Counted from the stretch's first letter, positions 1 through 13,264 are shown. The stretch: 64,000 nt of DNA from Harmothoe impar (GCA_947462335.1 OX381720.1:48596981-48660980), one strand, 5' to 3'. Numbers and translations are program-made. Notes: a model not told the origin generated them from the sequence alone.

Positions 1-175
1 TTTGGGACATGTCAGCCATAGCTCTGCAGCTCACAACATCCTCATAAATACTGCTGCAGCTAGACCAAAGAGTGGCTGTACAAATCACATGAAAAGTGTT
101 TTGCCAGATGCAGGGCTCGAACCTGCGCTCCTTTCGTCTGAATCTAAGGTCATAACAACTTGACCAGTTTACCTC
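1..175 (-). mobile_element. tRNA-derived SINE (cut by window edge)
   Basis: Read on the minus strand, this segment starts with a tRNA-like head. A box-like TGGTCAAGTTG lies at 156-166 and an exact B box GGTTCGAGCC at 114-123. The B box sits in a perfect 5 bp T-arm stem (GCAGG/CCTGC). The D-arm resembles a Leu/Ser-type tRNA, but no acceptor stem closes, so this is not a functional tRNA. The unrelated tail continues to position 1 and off the window. Polymerase III-promoted retroposons have this layout. The family cannot be named without a library search. Confidence 0.55.
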
Positions 176-186
176 TTACTGATCAG

Positions 187-3100
187 AGTAGGTAATCATA
201 CATATATGTGAGTTATATCCCACTTGGCGCAAGAATGAACCAGGCTCCCTTCATAAGCTGTTCACATGTATTAGCTGCTGTTATTATAGATTTATAGTCT
301 GAATGTTCTTTCCCTGTCCAAAAACTCGTCCATGGTCTACATACTTTCAAAGCAGCAGAGTCAAATCTGTAAAACTGAATAGGCCTAGACCCTTCTTTGA
401 TTTACCCCATCTTCTTCTACCCCGATGACACCCATAATTGAACATCTTAACTGCAACAACTTTTTTGCCATTGTGTCACTGATCCATTGATTATTATGAA
501 ATTTAGGCCAAAGTTTCAACGATCAACCAAGCTTCAGCCCATCAGTCAATCACTACCACTTAACCATATGGATCTATCAGTTTGTCCGAGAGATAAGTGG
601 CAAATGGGCAATTTCTACAAGCCCAAAACACCTGCCCTTAGTGGAGGCAGCCCTTAGGTAGCAGGATAGCACGTGGGTGTAAGTGTCGAGTTAGAGGCTT
701 GACAGACAGCCATGTCAAACCCGCAGACAGCACGGCTGGGTAGCGGGACGTGTGGAGAGGTCAGCCATATTGAAGTGGTCACTCGGGTTGCATGTGTTGG
801 GCAGTGAGTCAGACATGGTTAAGTGGTTACTAGGGTGGCGTGTGGCAAGTGGTCAGCTGGCCCTGGGAACTACCCCTACTCTACAGGGCTTTCAGGGAGC
901 AGCTGGTCATGCCCGATACTGCGGCTAACCATGGACAAGCCCCATGAAGTGTACTACCAGCCTGTGGTGGCCTCACACAGTGACAATCTCTATTAGGGTC
1001 TATTGTGTAAGTGAGTTGAGGGCAGCTTGGGGTAGGGACCTTTCAGATGTTTAAAATGGTGTCAGGTACACCATAACAGACATCCAGACAGGCCCTCGGA
1101 TGTTCTCTGGTAGGTGTTAACGCTAACTATTGCACAAGTGGACTCCAGCCTACCTCCGACTCTATACTGACCAGTGGAAGGCCCCCCATCGCCTGATCTA
1201 TTGACCCCTTTTGACCGTCGCTGAACACGTATGGACTTGTATAGGGCACCCAGGGACCTCTGGGTACAGTGAGGCTGCCTGACTGCCCCTCCCACCCCTA
1301 CCACGCCCTAGCCTTTACCCTGACCTCACCCACCCGGTCTCCACCACCCCACACGTCACCCCATGTGGCCTCTAGCAGCCAGGGCTGACAGAGGAGCGCC
1401 GACTGGAAATTGACGGGATTTCGTTCATTTGTTAGGGCCTGGCGCACACTCCCCTGGCCACTGTACATATGCTCAGCATTCGGCTTATTGCACGAGCAAA
1501 TCCCCCTATGCCAGAGGTGGGCGACCTTTGCCATACTGGCACCAGGTCAGGATGGGCGCCTTTTTTATTTCCTTATCCTTCTTTTCAGGAAGGGAGGTGA
1601 CTTTTTGCATGGTTTCCCTTTGAATTAGTCGGCCAGAGTTTTTCGCAAGCTGTCAGAAATATGATGGATTATGGTCCCCTTTTGCCTCCTATTTATATGG
1701 GGTGGGCCGTAAGTGATTTTCTGCCTTTCAGTCTTTGGCTTAAACTAAGGACACTGATATTATGCATTTCCTCTCCCATGTAATAACACAAACTCCCTAT
1801 ATTGTTGCACACAACGTACGTCCAACACTCATATAGTCATCTCTCATATTGCCGACTGTAAGTACAGCAGTGAGTGACTGTATATATATCTCCTCCATCA
1901 TTCCCCACTGTCAGGTTCCTGGAGAGGCTGCTGCAGTGACAGGCCTATAGAGGCTGTCAGTCCACAGGCACTGGAGGAAGTTAAAGGTGGCAGTGAGGGG
2001 GAATCAGTCTGATTATCATTTCTGCTGTTGGTCATTGTGTGCTGGAGAGATGGGAGGACTCTGTCTACTCTGTGTCCTGGTTAGTAGGAGTGCAGATTAC
2101 AGGAGACAGGGAGGGAGAGAGCCGGCATACTTTATTGCCTCACTTGCCAACTTTCTGTTGCTGAAGCTTGCTGACCATGTCCCTCTGCTCAAGCTCTGCA
2201 TAGACCTACCTGTTCTGCCTCCTCTTCCACCCTTTGTTCCTTGTGTCTATCCACCTGTCTCTGTCTTCCTTCTTCCCCCGTATTGCCCCTAATATCCTTA
2301 GTTCCTCTTTCTCAAATGGTGCATTGGATTTTACAACATCATACCTCCCTATCTCTTCTCGTGTATGTTATTCTGTATAGAAAAAAGCTCTATCCCTCTT
2401 TGGCAATGCACATTGAGTTGTATGGCACCATGGATAGGGACATGGAGTATTGCTGGGTGGTATATTATGTGTTGGGGATGAATAGTTTGAGGCAGTGGGA
2501 GTATGTAGGAGTATATGCATGGAATCGTCGCCTGGAGGCAGACTCTTCCCCCCAGCCGTCTCTCTCGTTGATCTGGCGCTCCTGGGGCTGAGCGGGATCC
2601 ATTTCTTAGACAAACACTATACCCGCGGACCCAATTAATATAGGCTGGCAGGAGGAGGGGGTGGGGGCTGCATGGGTTAAAGCCGGGGACGAGGTTTGCC
2701 GCTGGGATTAGTCGTGGCCGTGTGTGAAATAGGTCGGGGCGGCAGCCCGGTGCTCCCGTCTGACCGCCGATGCCGACCGCCATCACTCAAACCCAAGCCG
2801 TGTGCCGCTTACTGGTCCATGGCAGGGCCTCAGTCCTCCAGGCCTTAGACCCAAGGCATTTGGTGCTTTATATCCCACCTATAGTGACTGCTACACCCAC
2901 CCAGCTCAGCCATAGTACAGTCTTAGCCATATATACGCCCAGAAGTAAGACTGGTTTTAATGCATAGCATGGATATAATGATGCAACTATTTTATCTTGG
3001 TCCAGTCGACGCCCCGAATAGATCTTGTACCGAGGCATAACCCACAACCTATTATAGGTTTAAGGTTGCTTTCAGCAACTCAGAGGGTTCACCCAAAAGC

Positions 3101-3998
3101 ATACTGGTATTATGTAAATCTTGGTATCAAGGTAGGCAAACCAAGCTGTACACCTTATCGATAGTGATCACATCCAATGATTATAGTGAGAGCCGAGTTG
3201 CCACATACGGCTCATAGCTGGCGCAAATTTGGCACAGTTTTCTTGGTGCTGTCTTTGGCTGTTCTGAGATTGCAGCTCTACTAGTGGGTACCGCCATCTG
3301 ATTTATGTGGGAGCAGTGAGATGAATACTGATAACAGCTATTATAAAAGGGGACTGTTGAACTTGAAGAATTACAGTATGAATACCTGGGAATATTTGAA
3401 TTGGCTGGATAGCATCGAACTACTGGTTGGGAGCTCAACATTGTTCTCAGTCATACCTAGCTTTCTCTACCTATAGCCCTCAGCACAAACAGTGTCCATG
3501 TAGGCACCACCCGCAGTGTTAACACCATTCAGCACCCTACCTCCACACACCCATTTCCCTCCCTCAGCACCCTAATCCCCCGTTTAACCCTTCACGAAGG
3601 GCCCTAATCAGAAGTGCTGTAGACAGGGCTTAGTTTTACCGATGTCTAAACGGAGCGGACTTACAATTACTCTGGTTCCAACACCCAGCTAATCCCACCA
3701 CCCTGCCACGTCCAGACCCACACAGGCTAACCCCTTTGTGGATGGAAACACTCATCGTGGACCAACTCCTTCTGATAAATCGCATTATCTGGGTATCGTA
3801 TCACAAAAGCGACACAAAGTTCTCATATGTCACGGGTGAAACATGGAGGCAATTTTCCCCGTTCAGCCCGGTGCGAAAGGCTGGGTTAGGCTGACAATAT
3901 CCTCTTCTTTTCGGTATTTCTGCCTGCAGAGTCTGGTGCAGGGGCTGGAGGAGATTTGGTGCAGTTTGTTGGTTGGTGGGTGGTAGGAAAGGGGGAGT
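187..3998. other. No gene seen
   Basis: Mixed-composition DNA with no convincing coding frame on either strand and no tandem array. The open frames here carry stops in neighbouring registers and show no recognisable motif. A small CpG-richer patch lies around 2520-2790. Confidence 0.5.
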
Positions 3999-4012
3999 GG
4001 GGGGGGGGGGGG
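3999..4012 (+). repeat. Poly(G) tract, 14 G
   Basis: Uninterrupted G run in a G-rich stretch (3985-4040). It is one of about 24 such tracts in the window. Confidence 0.9.
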
Positions 4013-4079
4013 TTGTGACAGGAGAAGGGGAGTGAGGGAACGGTAGAGCTGCGTTTGTTCATGCGTGTAATTGTCCTAC

Positions 4080-4225
4080 ACTGGCCCGCTGTGCCAACGT
4101 CACGTGGGCATTGGGCCGCGCCAATGGTGAACGACGTCGGCAGAGACGACGTCCGTAATTGGAGGCAGTCCCACCACGTGACCTCCCCCCTAGTTCTCCA
4201 TAACAGCCACCAGGGGGTCTGTCTG
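4080..4225. promoter_or_regulatory. CpG-rich patch with two CACGTG boxes and a CTCF-like core
   Basis: CpG-dense for this window. CACGTG E-boxes lie at 4101-4106 and 4175-4180, and GACGTC-type palindromes lie between them. GCCACCAGGGGGTCT at 4206-4220 fits the core of the bilaterian CTCF site. No transcript start or exon can be tied to it, so the regulatory role is inferred from motifs alone. Confidence 0.3.
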
Positions 4226-5011
4226 GGGGCCTGAACATTACAGGGATCAAGAGGTTCCCAACCCAAGATGGCAGCAACTCACTTTCATACAGCATGTCTG
4301 TAGAGATTGACACATGTAGTCACAGTGGTAGGCCCTCCAAGGTGTGACCATGGATTATTAAGGCTGTAATAGGCCCGCACTCATAGCGCATGCGTGGTGG
4401 GCACTGTGCAGCGATGACGGTTGATGGAGATGGTGCGATAGGAGATAGTGGAGATAGGTGGCCGTGATAATGCTGCAAGGCTCACCGCTAGGGCTTAGTA
4501 ACGGTCGGAAGGCCTGGGGGTCTAGGGATTTGCAAAGGGTGTGTGGGGTGTGTGTGTGTGGGGGGGGGGGGGAGGTGTGTACATGGTTGCTGTATGTTGG
4601 AGAGATATAGATAATACAATACTGTATGTTATGCACTATTGCATATAGGCTATGGTATCACGATCGTGTATGTCATCAGAGATGGCATCTGGTATTGTCC
4701 TATTGGCCATCCAGAAAAGATCTATTCAAGTGGTTATATCAGATGATTTTAGTATGTTACTTTAAGCCGGCACTATAACTTTCATAGCACTTGACTCAAT
4801 GCTTACTCTCTAGACTGTCCAACCTCTCCTGTGGCTTTATCGTGAATATTTCCTTTAACCATTTCACCAGGTTTCTACTCCTCTTCTACTTTCATTCCGA
4901 GTACTATCCCAACATTTTACCTTTTCACTCAGTGGTAGCCACGCTTTTATTGCTGGTAACCTTCTGGTCAGCTGCCAACGAGCATCCATTTCACTGGTGC
5001 CCTGCATTTAC

Positions 5012-5145
5012 CGCTCGCCGTAACTGGCGCCCCTGTTTTCTCTTTACGCGTCGCCGGTTACCAGTGCACAGGAAGTCAATCGTCGCCGACATAGCGGTGA
5101 CTTCCGGGGGGACCTCTCACGTGATCCGGTGGCGGGAAATGAGTC
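5012..5145. promoter_or_regulatory. CpG-rich promoter-like patch
   Basis: Dense CpG with TCACGTGA at 5118-5125, an E2F-like GGCGGGAAA at 5131-5139 and an ETS-like ACTTCCGG just upstream. This mix is typical of CpG-type animal promoters. No adjacent open frame looks like a first coding exon, so it could equally be an enhancer or a chance cluster. Confidence 0.25.
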
Positions 5146-5220
5146 TGGAGGGCTGTGTGGGGTGGTAAGGGTGGGTGGTGGGTTGAGGGGTGAGGAGGGG
5201 TGGGTGGTGGGTTGGGGTGA

Positions 5221-5232
5221 GGGGGGGGGGGG
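5221..5232 (+). repeat. Poly(G) tract, 12 G
   Basis: Pure G run ending a G-rich region that starts near 5150. Confidence 0.85.
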
Positions 5233-5764
5233 TGGTGGCAGGGAGTAGGCCCCCTGCAGTATAGCGGCTGTGTAGGCGTGTATAGGACTGCTTGGGGGTA
5301 GTCTACCTATATGCTTTGTGAAGTGAGCGGGATGGGAGATAGGGGTCAAATAGAAGGGGTCAGTGAATCAGTTCCACTATGTGCTGACCACCCTGGTGTC
5401 GTGGACTATCCATCTAGATCTACCCAGCCCCGATATTCTGGTCCAGCATGGTCTTATCATCACTGCCCGATGGACACTTATAACCAAGGCAATAAAGAGG
5501 TCACACCAATCAACAAATTAGGACCACACACAGTGAAAAACAATCATTATGTGCAAAATGTAAATTAATAGCCTATGGTATTTGTCGTTAATGCTGTGTC
5601 CACTTGAGACATTAAGATTAATGGGAAGGTCCGCCGATATTTGTGTCACACACTGACCGGGTGCACTCGGAAACTCATGTGACAGGTCTTTGACCCCCCT
5701 TTTCATCCAACTGCCCCTCCCCCCACCCTAGCTACAACACACACTCATACCTACTGACCTCGTG

Positions 5765-5910
5765 CGGACCCGGAAGTGAGATGGGGTGGGGACCCCTGGT
5801 GGCAGCAGCGCGAACCAGTGCTAGATGACAAGGCACGCGGCATCGATTGGTCGCCGGGCCCGGAATTCGCCTGTTATTTTTCTGCCTGATCTGTCTGACG
5901 CGTCGGCATC
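5765..5910. promoter_or_regulatory. CTCF-like core in CpG-rich DNA
   Basis: GACCCCTGGTGGCAGCAG at 5791-5808 matches the reverse orientation of the CTCF core. An ETS-like CCGGAAG lies upstream near 5770, and CpG-rich DNA with an inverted CCAAT-like ATTGG follows to 5910. Sequence motifs are the only support. Confidence 0.28.
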
Positions 5911-6059
5911 GACCAATAAAAATGGAGATAAAATAAGGGAGAAGAAATTTCAGAAAACCGAACGGAGTCGACAGGCCTATCAGGACTTGGGTCAATGCTA
6001 TCGCTACTACCGCCCCATGCTTCAACAAAGACATGGTGGTTTTTAGCACGCCTGTCACC

Positions 6060-7051
6060 CTTAACTTGGAGTCAAACCTTCACTGCTACCTCCTGCCTCC
6101 TCCCAACCCCACCCTACTCTCCTTCTTCATCCCTGCCTGCACATCCTTTAGCACCACGTTCCTCTCATGGATAACACAGAGCAGAGACAGAGGCCATAAA
6201 ACAGCGGCAAATTATTTGCATTTTAAAAAGGACATCATCAATCCATTTGTGTCATCATTACCGCCTTTTCTTGCGCGAGGCCTTGTGAGGGTAATAAGGA
6301 GGCGAGGGAGCCGAATTGTCACTGTGGGAGATAACGATCTCTAATGCAGTGTTTATCTCACTCTGAGATCTTCATTGTACACAGGCCTTGGTGCTGGGTA
6401 TTAGAACAGGACGTCATTGTAGACAGGATCTAGGCAGAGTGAGCATGGTATTCAGCTTAAGGAGCGGCACCAAGGGAATCAGAGCCATTAGAGTCATTAT
6501 ATTATGTACAGTTAATGTTTTCTTAAACTTAAAGGGAAGTAATTACACAACCTATGCTTCATCCCAGGGTAAAGGCCAAGAAATTAATTATTCATGGTTT
6601 TTCTATAGAATGTTCAGGCTTCAGTTGTATTAACAAGTTCATATTCATGGAATACCTACCCAGGTTAAGATCGAAAACATAATTGAGGCAAATCTGTTAA
6701 CCCTGCCCTATTACCATCCATGTGTAGCAGCCGCACAGAAAGGATATCTATAGCCTGGCCACAGCATGGCGCATCCTAGTACATCGCTGCTCTCGTGTAA
6801 TCTAGAACCAGGTCAATAACCGATGAACAAGCTCAAAATAGAAACTTCGGCCCAGACAAGATTTTCTCTATCATAGAACATCTTTTTTCTTGCTGGCCCA
6901 ATGAATTATGCTAACCCCAATCCATGCTACCCCGGTGCGTGGAGGGCAGGGTGTGGTGTGGACACACACCCTTCAGCGGGGCGGCCATCTAGAAGAGCGC
7001 GTTAGGCAGCTGAATTAGCACCCACCACTAATTAACACTGTACCCTACTGA
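6060..7051. other. No gene seen; partly AT-rich
   Basis: Contains an octamer-like ATTTGCAT and CCATAAA/AATAAAA elements around 6190-6230. No open frame has splice or coding support. Confidence 0.4.
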
Positions 7052-7239
7052 TTAGCAATTAACCCTCAGCTGCTGGAGGAGGTGGGAGCAGGTCAGATGT
7101 GCAGCATTCATTGCAGCTCCTGCTCTAGGAGAACCCACAAAGGCTGTATTGTTAGCCTGATTAAGATACACGGCCGCCACACGGCATCCAGTGGCTTCTC
7201 GGTATTGGTCTCCGAGCGCTACCCCTGACTGCCGCTTAC

Positions 7240-7315
7240 CTTGCCTATGGCTTCTCCTGAATGGTTGGCTTAATGCTGTGGTTGGTGATAGCTTCTCATT
7301 AACCAGAGGCTCCAT
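7240..7315 (-). CDS. Possible first coding exon, product unknown
   Basis: On the minus strand an ATG at 7315 has A at -3 and G at +4, a good start context. The frame stays open for 25 codons, beginning MEPLVNEKLSPTTALSQPF. It then meets a strong donor, AAG|GTAAGCGG, with the intron starting at 7239. No family is recognised, and no partner exon with a clear acceptor was found downstream. Part of the frame overlaps a degenerate GAAGCCA-type repeat (7248-7418), which weakens the case, since such repeats leave frames open by chance. The call rests only on start context plus donor. RNA evidence or conservation would be needed to accept it. Confidence 0.2.
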
Positions 7316-7790
7316 TCTGCTTGATTACAGGCATTGGTTGTCACCCCCCTCCCCAATGGCTTCTGTGGTTGACTTGTTTCCATGTGGCTTCCATGTGGCT
7401 TCCATGTGGCTTCCATGAGTGTCAATTATGTTTGTGTTTCTGCCTGACATACAGCACTGTGCCTGCAACACTCCGCAGTGGTTCAGTCATGGCCTACCAC
7501 GGAAACATGTTTGTCTTTTATTTTAAGATTTACAGGTATACGACAAGCTACTATTGTCTTTGCTGTGGCATCCTATAGCTACCCATCTATGTGTCCTCTA
7601 ACCAGTACCTTTGGCTTCCTCCCACTTCCCACAGTGAAGCCACTTCCCAGTATTCTCCCTACATGCCTCCCAGTAGCCTCCATTGGTATTCCTTCCTCTT
7701 GTGCCTTCTTGTTTCCCCTTGACTTGGTTTCTGTGTACACTGTTTTTAGAAGGTGGCTTCCGATGGCTTCTGCGAATGCCCACCCTTCAG
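7248..7790 (-). repeat. Degenerate GAAGCCA minisatellite region
   Basis: On the plus strand TGGCTTC recurs at irregular spacing. At 7379-7418 it forms three tight 11 bp copies of CCATGTGGCTT. Looser copies extend to about 7770. The same core, in the opposite orientation, builds arrays at 17.0 kb and 59.7 kb. Period and flanks differ between loci. Confidence 0.55.
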
Positions 7791-8345
7791 ATTTAAAGCC
7801 GACTGTTCTCACACCTCCTATACACAACATGCCCATGACCACAGATGTAAAACTAAACACTGGCATTGCCTTCCTCTTGATCCTCTAATTATAAATCTAA
7901 GGCCAAATTCGATTCCCACGACCTCCGTTGTGGATTTTCTATTTGTTCTTTAACAAATCATGACCTTTTAGATAGTGATAGCAGATTTTAACCAAGCCTG
8001 ACATTACCGACTCTGTTGATTAAGTCTGGGACCCCTTTTAGTATGTAGTAGCAAGTCGCATCGGTACAATTAAATTATTATACTATTCTACACAACTACA
8101 TTTACATCTGGACTATCATTATTTATACGACCTTCTCATCTACATGGTATCCGAAGCTGAAACGAACCCTTACTCGTCGCTTTTAATAGAGATTCAGGAT
8201 AAAATATGAACCATAATAGATGATGTGAGGAGCGTACAATGTGCATATTCATCAGGTTACGGCTCCAAGATAGATGAGTGATTACTGATCACCATGCTAG
8301 GACTCACATTTCATTATACTACTCACGTCCCTTTTATCGACAATA

Positions 8346-8593
8346 TTAACGCTTTATGGACTGCATAGTGGGTAAATGCATCATGCCCTTAATCGCCATG
8401 ATGCATGAATGCAGCTCTGGTGAGTAACTCGCCAATGCTGCATCCAAGCATCATGCCGCCTCTATGGGTTTGATACAATCCCGAACGGTCAGAATAATTT
8501 GTGCACGCGACATACTCGCCAGCGTCCCATCATTGCAGCATTACACCAAATGTGACTTTAACTTAAAGCAACATGCAGTTCTTAAAGGGTTAA
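8346..8593. mobile_element. TTAA-ended palindromic MITE, full-length copy
   Basis: This entry defines the family. Ends are TTAAC...TTAA. Inside the terminal inverted repeat (GCATAGTG...GCTTTA type) come two hairpins of about 60 bp. Each is built from ATGATGCATGAATGCAGC, a GAGTAACTC-like turn and its reverse complement. A bridge reads GCCGACC...GGGTTGATACACTCCC...GGTCGGC in better copies. TTAA target sites and CCCTTT termini are characteristic of piggyBac-superfamily elements, so it is probably a non-autonomous derivative. It encodes nothing. Here the left hairpin (8400-8457) is well kept and the right one is eroded. Confidence 0.8.
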
Positions 8594-10690
8594 CAGTTTT
8601 TTCCTCCCACCCTGGTAACCCTGGAGGAGCCCTGAGTCGGGTCCAGCAGCTGTCACCTCCACCCGGGGCAGAGGTCTGACCCAGTAAGATCTATGTCTTT
8701 AATCCGGCGTCTTCCAGACCCCTCCAGCTGGCTCGGGTATTGACGCCGGAATCAATGCTTGAATAAAATGCCCCACCGAAAAGTGCCAAAAGTGAGGCAC
8801 AGCGGCCCCTGATTCCTCAGTGCCCTGTAAGGGATACGGACAGATGGTACATATATTGGCCGCCCATGTGTCTTACTCCTGTAGCCCTTGATGGATCCCC
8901 CGCTCAGATATAGCCTAATGAATCGGAGGTAATTGGGGTGGGGGGTGGGGGGTGGGCATACATAGGGTGTGAAGTTCTGGAAAGGGGAGCTGGAGGGAGG
9001 AGGAGGGGTGGGGGACTAAGAGGAGGGAAGAGAGAGGAGAAGGAGGGCGTGGAGAGGCGGCCGCCTACCCTGAGTGTAGACTGAAGGCAGGGACTGGTGC
9101 CAGGCATGCAAACAAACATCACTGGTCCCCAAAGAATTAGATCCCACCTCCTACTGTAGCGCACAGAAAGCAAGAATCGTACATCTTCCCACCATCCAAT
9201 AGCTAAGGTATTATGATTCAGCCAATGACTGTGTACATGATCACCCGAAGCAGTGATAATTAGAATTGTCTTTTCAAGTATGATAAATATTGACACCGTG
9301 TGAATATTCTAGCGAAAGAGGTCCTTTGTGAAGGTTATAGCGCTTTTGATTTATCCGGAGTTGCGTTGTGTGCTCCTCTGGGACTGCTCGCATTATCAAA
9401 GACGCCTAACTCTGGTTGGTGTTTAATGGGGGAGAACACAGGGGGATTCCACATAGCATTGTAATCGATATTAGCAATGGGAATGATAATCTTGTGTCTT
9501 TTATTCCTTTTTTTGGTGTTTCTGTGTTGTACAGTAGAGGGAGCCTAGGCAAGTCAGCCTCCCCTACGACAGTCCGCCCATATCACTCACACCATCTCAG
9601 TTTTCATCGTTTCGTCTCGTCTCTGTGCTCAAACACGGGCTATCCTTATCAATTGGGGGCCGGTCTATAAAAACACGGGCCCCAGAGGGACTGACAACGG
9701 CCCCTATCGGGCATGATGCATGGCATAGACGTTTATGGATCTGCACCGATGTAATCTTTCCAGTGTTTAATTTCTTCTTTTATCGGGCGCTTTAAAGGCA
9801 GGCCGGAGAAAGCCAAGGAAAACAAGAAAATTGTGAAACACATTCTATCAGGGAATAGTAATTACCACAGTGACAGGCCTACTGTGGTACCCCTCTCTGA
9901 ACTAGCTTGATTTATGGCTAAAGGTGGGGATGGCGAGCAGCTCGCAGAGCAGCCACCATAACTTGCTCTAACTAGGCTCCCATCTGTTTATATTTTGGAT
10001 TTCATCCCAAATGTTGCTACAGATTAAAGATATCGTGGCAGTACAGACTATGAATCAATGCTAACTACTACTAGAAGGAAGCTACCGTCTTATTAGACTT
10101 TTAAATATAAAATGTGCCAGTTTGAGCAGAGGAAACTGCTATTTCACATGATTTTGTTGTTTCTACGGATACCGCTTTCAAGAGCATATATCTATGAATA
10201 TCTACAATCTTACTTTATGTTTAAGATACATTAAATGCATTCATATATTTAGCTCCAGTCTAGGGATTCTGATAACTATTAAGCATCGACTAATACTATT
10301 TGCACATATTTCTAAATCAAATAAGGGAATCACATTGTTTTATTATAATATCTATGTGTATGAATTTTACATCTTTATCTGGAGCACATTTAACGCCAGA
10401 ATGAATAGAATGAAATGTGTTCTGAAGGAGATAGAAGTGAGACTACAATGTTTATTTTTACTTCAAACATAGAGAACCAGCGACAAGTGCAGTGAACTAA
10501 GACAAACCGATCTAGACTAAGACCTACCACGATAGATAGAACCGTAGGGGAGGAGAAACTGCGGCCACGGGTCATCGGGTTGCAATATTTTATCTCCGTG
10601 TCCTATTTGCACAACCTTAGGAAGAATTAGCAAACCCTTGGCTGTGAAAATAAGATACTAAGAGAAAATGTCGGCCGCAGAGGGAGATGT
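8594..10690. other. No gene seen
   Basis: Includes a G-rich, GGGTGGGG-type stretch at 8935-9070 and an AT-rich stretch at 10000-10480. Short open frames lack splice support or motifs. GGGCATGATGCATGG at 9708 may be an orphan scrap of the TTAA element. Confidence 0.4.
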
Positions 10691-10693
10691 ATC

Positions 10694-10739
10694 GTGGAGG
10701 TGGTGGAGGTGGTTGGTGGTGGTGGTGGTGGTGGTGGTT
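10694..10739 (+). repeat. GGT/GGA trinucleotide repeat
   Basis: Nearly pure GGT repeat, ending beside a NotI-type GCGGCCGC at about 10741. Imperfect GGT continues around 10790-10830. Confidence 0.85.
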
Positions 10740-11344
10740 CGGCGGCCGCGCAGTGGTCTTTGGTCCGTGTGAAGATGTGGTAGATACAGCAGTGGTGGTG
10801 GTGGTGGCAGCAGTGGTGGTCGTACAGTTGGTGGATGGCAGTAGAGGTTAGATGAGTAGGGTGGTAGATTGGTAGGTTAGTAGGTTGACAGAGTTGAATA
10901 GAGAAAGAAAGGTATGTTTCATTCCTAATTCCTACTTCGCATGACAGGCCGATGTAGACCCATTTACGGAATATTTCAAAAGATTACAAAATTTGTTATG
11001 ATTTTTTAGGATATTTACAGACCAGCGAGTTGACGCCGATTGATGAGTCGATGTGTAGATCCGCAAGCCGAGCAAAGATTGCTGAGTCAATTCCCACAAA
11101 TTTTCTATCACAGATTTTGCACCAACCCAGTCGGCAGGTTGGTAGGTTGGTAGTTTGGCAGGCACATGGTAGATAACTGCACGCCTGTTATGACACTCAG
11201 ATCACCCGGCCAGACAATAGCCCGAACGGCATGCCGGCGGTTAGATAATCAACACCAGTGGTCGATAAGCCTCAGCCCTGACTGTGGCGATTCCTACTGC
11301 CACTCCTCCCCATCCCCAGTGGTCTTTATGCTAATCCAGAAGAT

Positions 11345-11710
11345 GAGCTGCTCCCCCAGACACCACTAAGCGTCCCAGGAGCAGCTCACAACCCCCTGGT
11401 TATACCCCCTAACTGGTACACAGTGTATTCAGGGTTAGCCCCAATTCAAACCTAGCCTCAACAACAACCCTTCCCACATATTCCCCTCACACGGACATGA
11501 CAATGAATTAATGCCGCGTATTGGATGTATAGTTGAGTTGCTCGCCACGAGCGGTTCGGAGTGAACTTGGTCAAACTGTAGGGACGTGAGTGTGAATGCA
11601 GCTTTGCAGGGATTTCGATTTCGTGGTGTGGGCTGTAGGAGGTGGGGACTGCTCATGGTGCACGTTAAGCCAGACTTGGAGCAGCTCAAGTGAGCAGCTC
11701 TGAGCAGCTC
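11345..11710. repeat. Cluster of five GAGCAGCTC palindromes
   Basis: GAGCTGCTC is at 11345-11353. GAGCAGCTC is at 11379-11387, 11679-11687, 11692-11700 and 11702-11710. The last three are spaced 13 and 10 bp. Flanking bases differ, so this is a dispersed motif and not an ordinary tandem array. Function is unknown. Confidence 0.7.
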
Positions 11711-11849
11711 AATGGGCGCTGAGTGAAAGCCTCAGGATAGCCCAGACACCTTACAGGCACGGCCATGGATATTCATGGTCCACCCTCAGTCCTTACTCTG
11801 TACACCTCCTACCCAGCCACTCCCCCTGCTCCAGGTCCTCCTGGTATCC

Positions 11850-12000
11850 ATACATTCATACCTACCCACATGCTACACACATACATAACTATCTACCCCC
11901 CCCCCCTTAAACACATACACACCTCACACACTTACCCACTCACAGCCCACAGCAATTCCCACAACCATACACATACTCATACACACACTATTTCAGATTC
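11850..12000 (+). repeat. CA-rich low-complexity region with C11 run
   Basis: Degenerate (CA)n/(CATA)n sequence containing an uninterrupted C run at 11896-11906. Confidence 0.7.
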
Positions 12001-12866
12001 ACATCAGCAAACTTCCCTCCCCTCACAAGAACAGTGCCATAAGGCCATGGTCGTGGTCAATTAATATTCTCGACAGCGTTTCTCAATCAGAAGCCCTTTC
12101 TTTCCAAGACCCCATCGAGAGTTGTATTTAATTAGAGATCCGTGTTGCAGGCTTACATTACTGTGTATGTCTTAAATACAGGAGGAGAGACAGAAGTTTG
12201 ATGTATCGTGCCCAGGAATGTGGCTTCTACTATATCCAAGGGAGGGAAAAAATGTGCTTGTCAGCGGCAATACAGTTCACCAACAAGATTTGAATATTGA
12301 AATGGACACATCCCGATCAAATTCAGAATGTTTTCTTGGCTTGGAAGGAATCCATGAATACAATTTCACAACGGAAAAAAACGGTGATGGATTTTCAGTG
12401 GTATATTCTGTCAGAACTCTGCAGAAATCTATTTCTTAATCTGCAACCAGCTGACTTCTTTTCATATCTCAGGGTAAACTTGGGCGTCCATTTTCCTTTC
12501 AAAATTATGGGTTTACTTCTGTACTATATATCACACAATTCTAGCAGTAGTACCTTTTCCAGACGATCCCTCACCCTAATATGTGATGTGATCTGCTAAA
12601 AATAACCTTATTGGGGGTGCACTAAGGTGATTTTTCCCAGTACAGGTCACATCTATCAGAACCCTCTGATGTAGGCCATTGTTGCCTCAACAGAATAACG
12701 GAGGGAAGCTTAACCCCTGGTGTATATGGAGAGCCTAGCCCTTGGTGTACACTAATTTAGCTGACTTCAAAGGGAGTTGCTCTGTCCACCATCAGGGTGA
12801 ACCCTCAGTGTGTTCAAACATGCCCCACAACACAACCACAACTGGACCACCACATCCCCCACCAAC

Positions 12867-13264
12867 AGGGGCATTGACAGCAGGGGCACTGACAGCAGGG
12901 GCACTGACAGCAGGGGCACTGACAGCAGGGACACTGACAGCAGGGGCACTGACAGCAGGGGCACTGACGGCAGGGACACTGACAGCAGGGACACTGACAG
13001 CAGGAGTACTGACAGCAAGGGCACTGACAGCAGGAACACTGACAGCAGGAACACTGACAGCAGGGACACTGACAGCAGGGGCACTGGCAGTAGGGACACT
13101 CACAGCAGGGACACTGACAGCAGGGGCACTGACAGCAGGGGCACTGACAGCAGGGGCACTGTCAGCAGGGGCACTGACAGCAGGGACACTAACAGCAGGG
13201 GCACTGACAGCAGGGACACTGACAGCAGGGACACTGACAGCAGAGACACTGACAGCAGGGGCAC
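12867..13264. repeat. 15 bp minisatellite, about 26 copies
   Basis: Unit GGGGCACTGACAGCA, with GGGACACT, GGAACACT and GGAGTACT variants. The period is a multiple of three and lacks stops in most registers. It therefore creates overlapping pseudo-reading frames near 190 codons on both strands (such as GALTA repeats). These are artefacts of the array. Confidence 0.95.

Noticed and set aside
5826..5836. AAGGCACGCGG, matching positions 2-12 of miR-124
   Set aside because: The following bases do not continue the mature miRNA and no opposing arm pairs with it, so no hairpin precursor forms.
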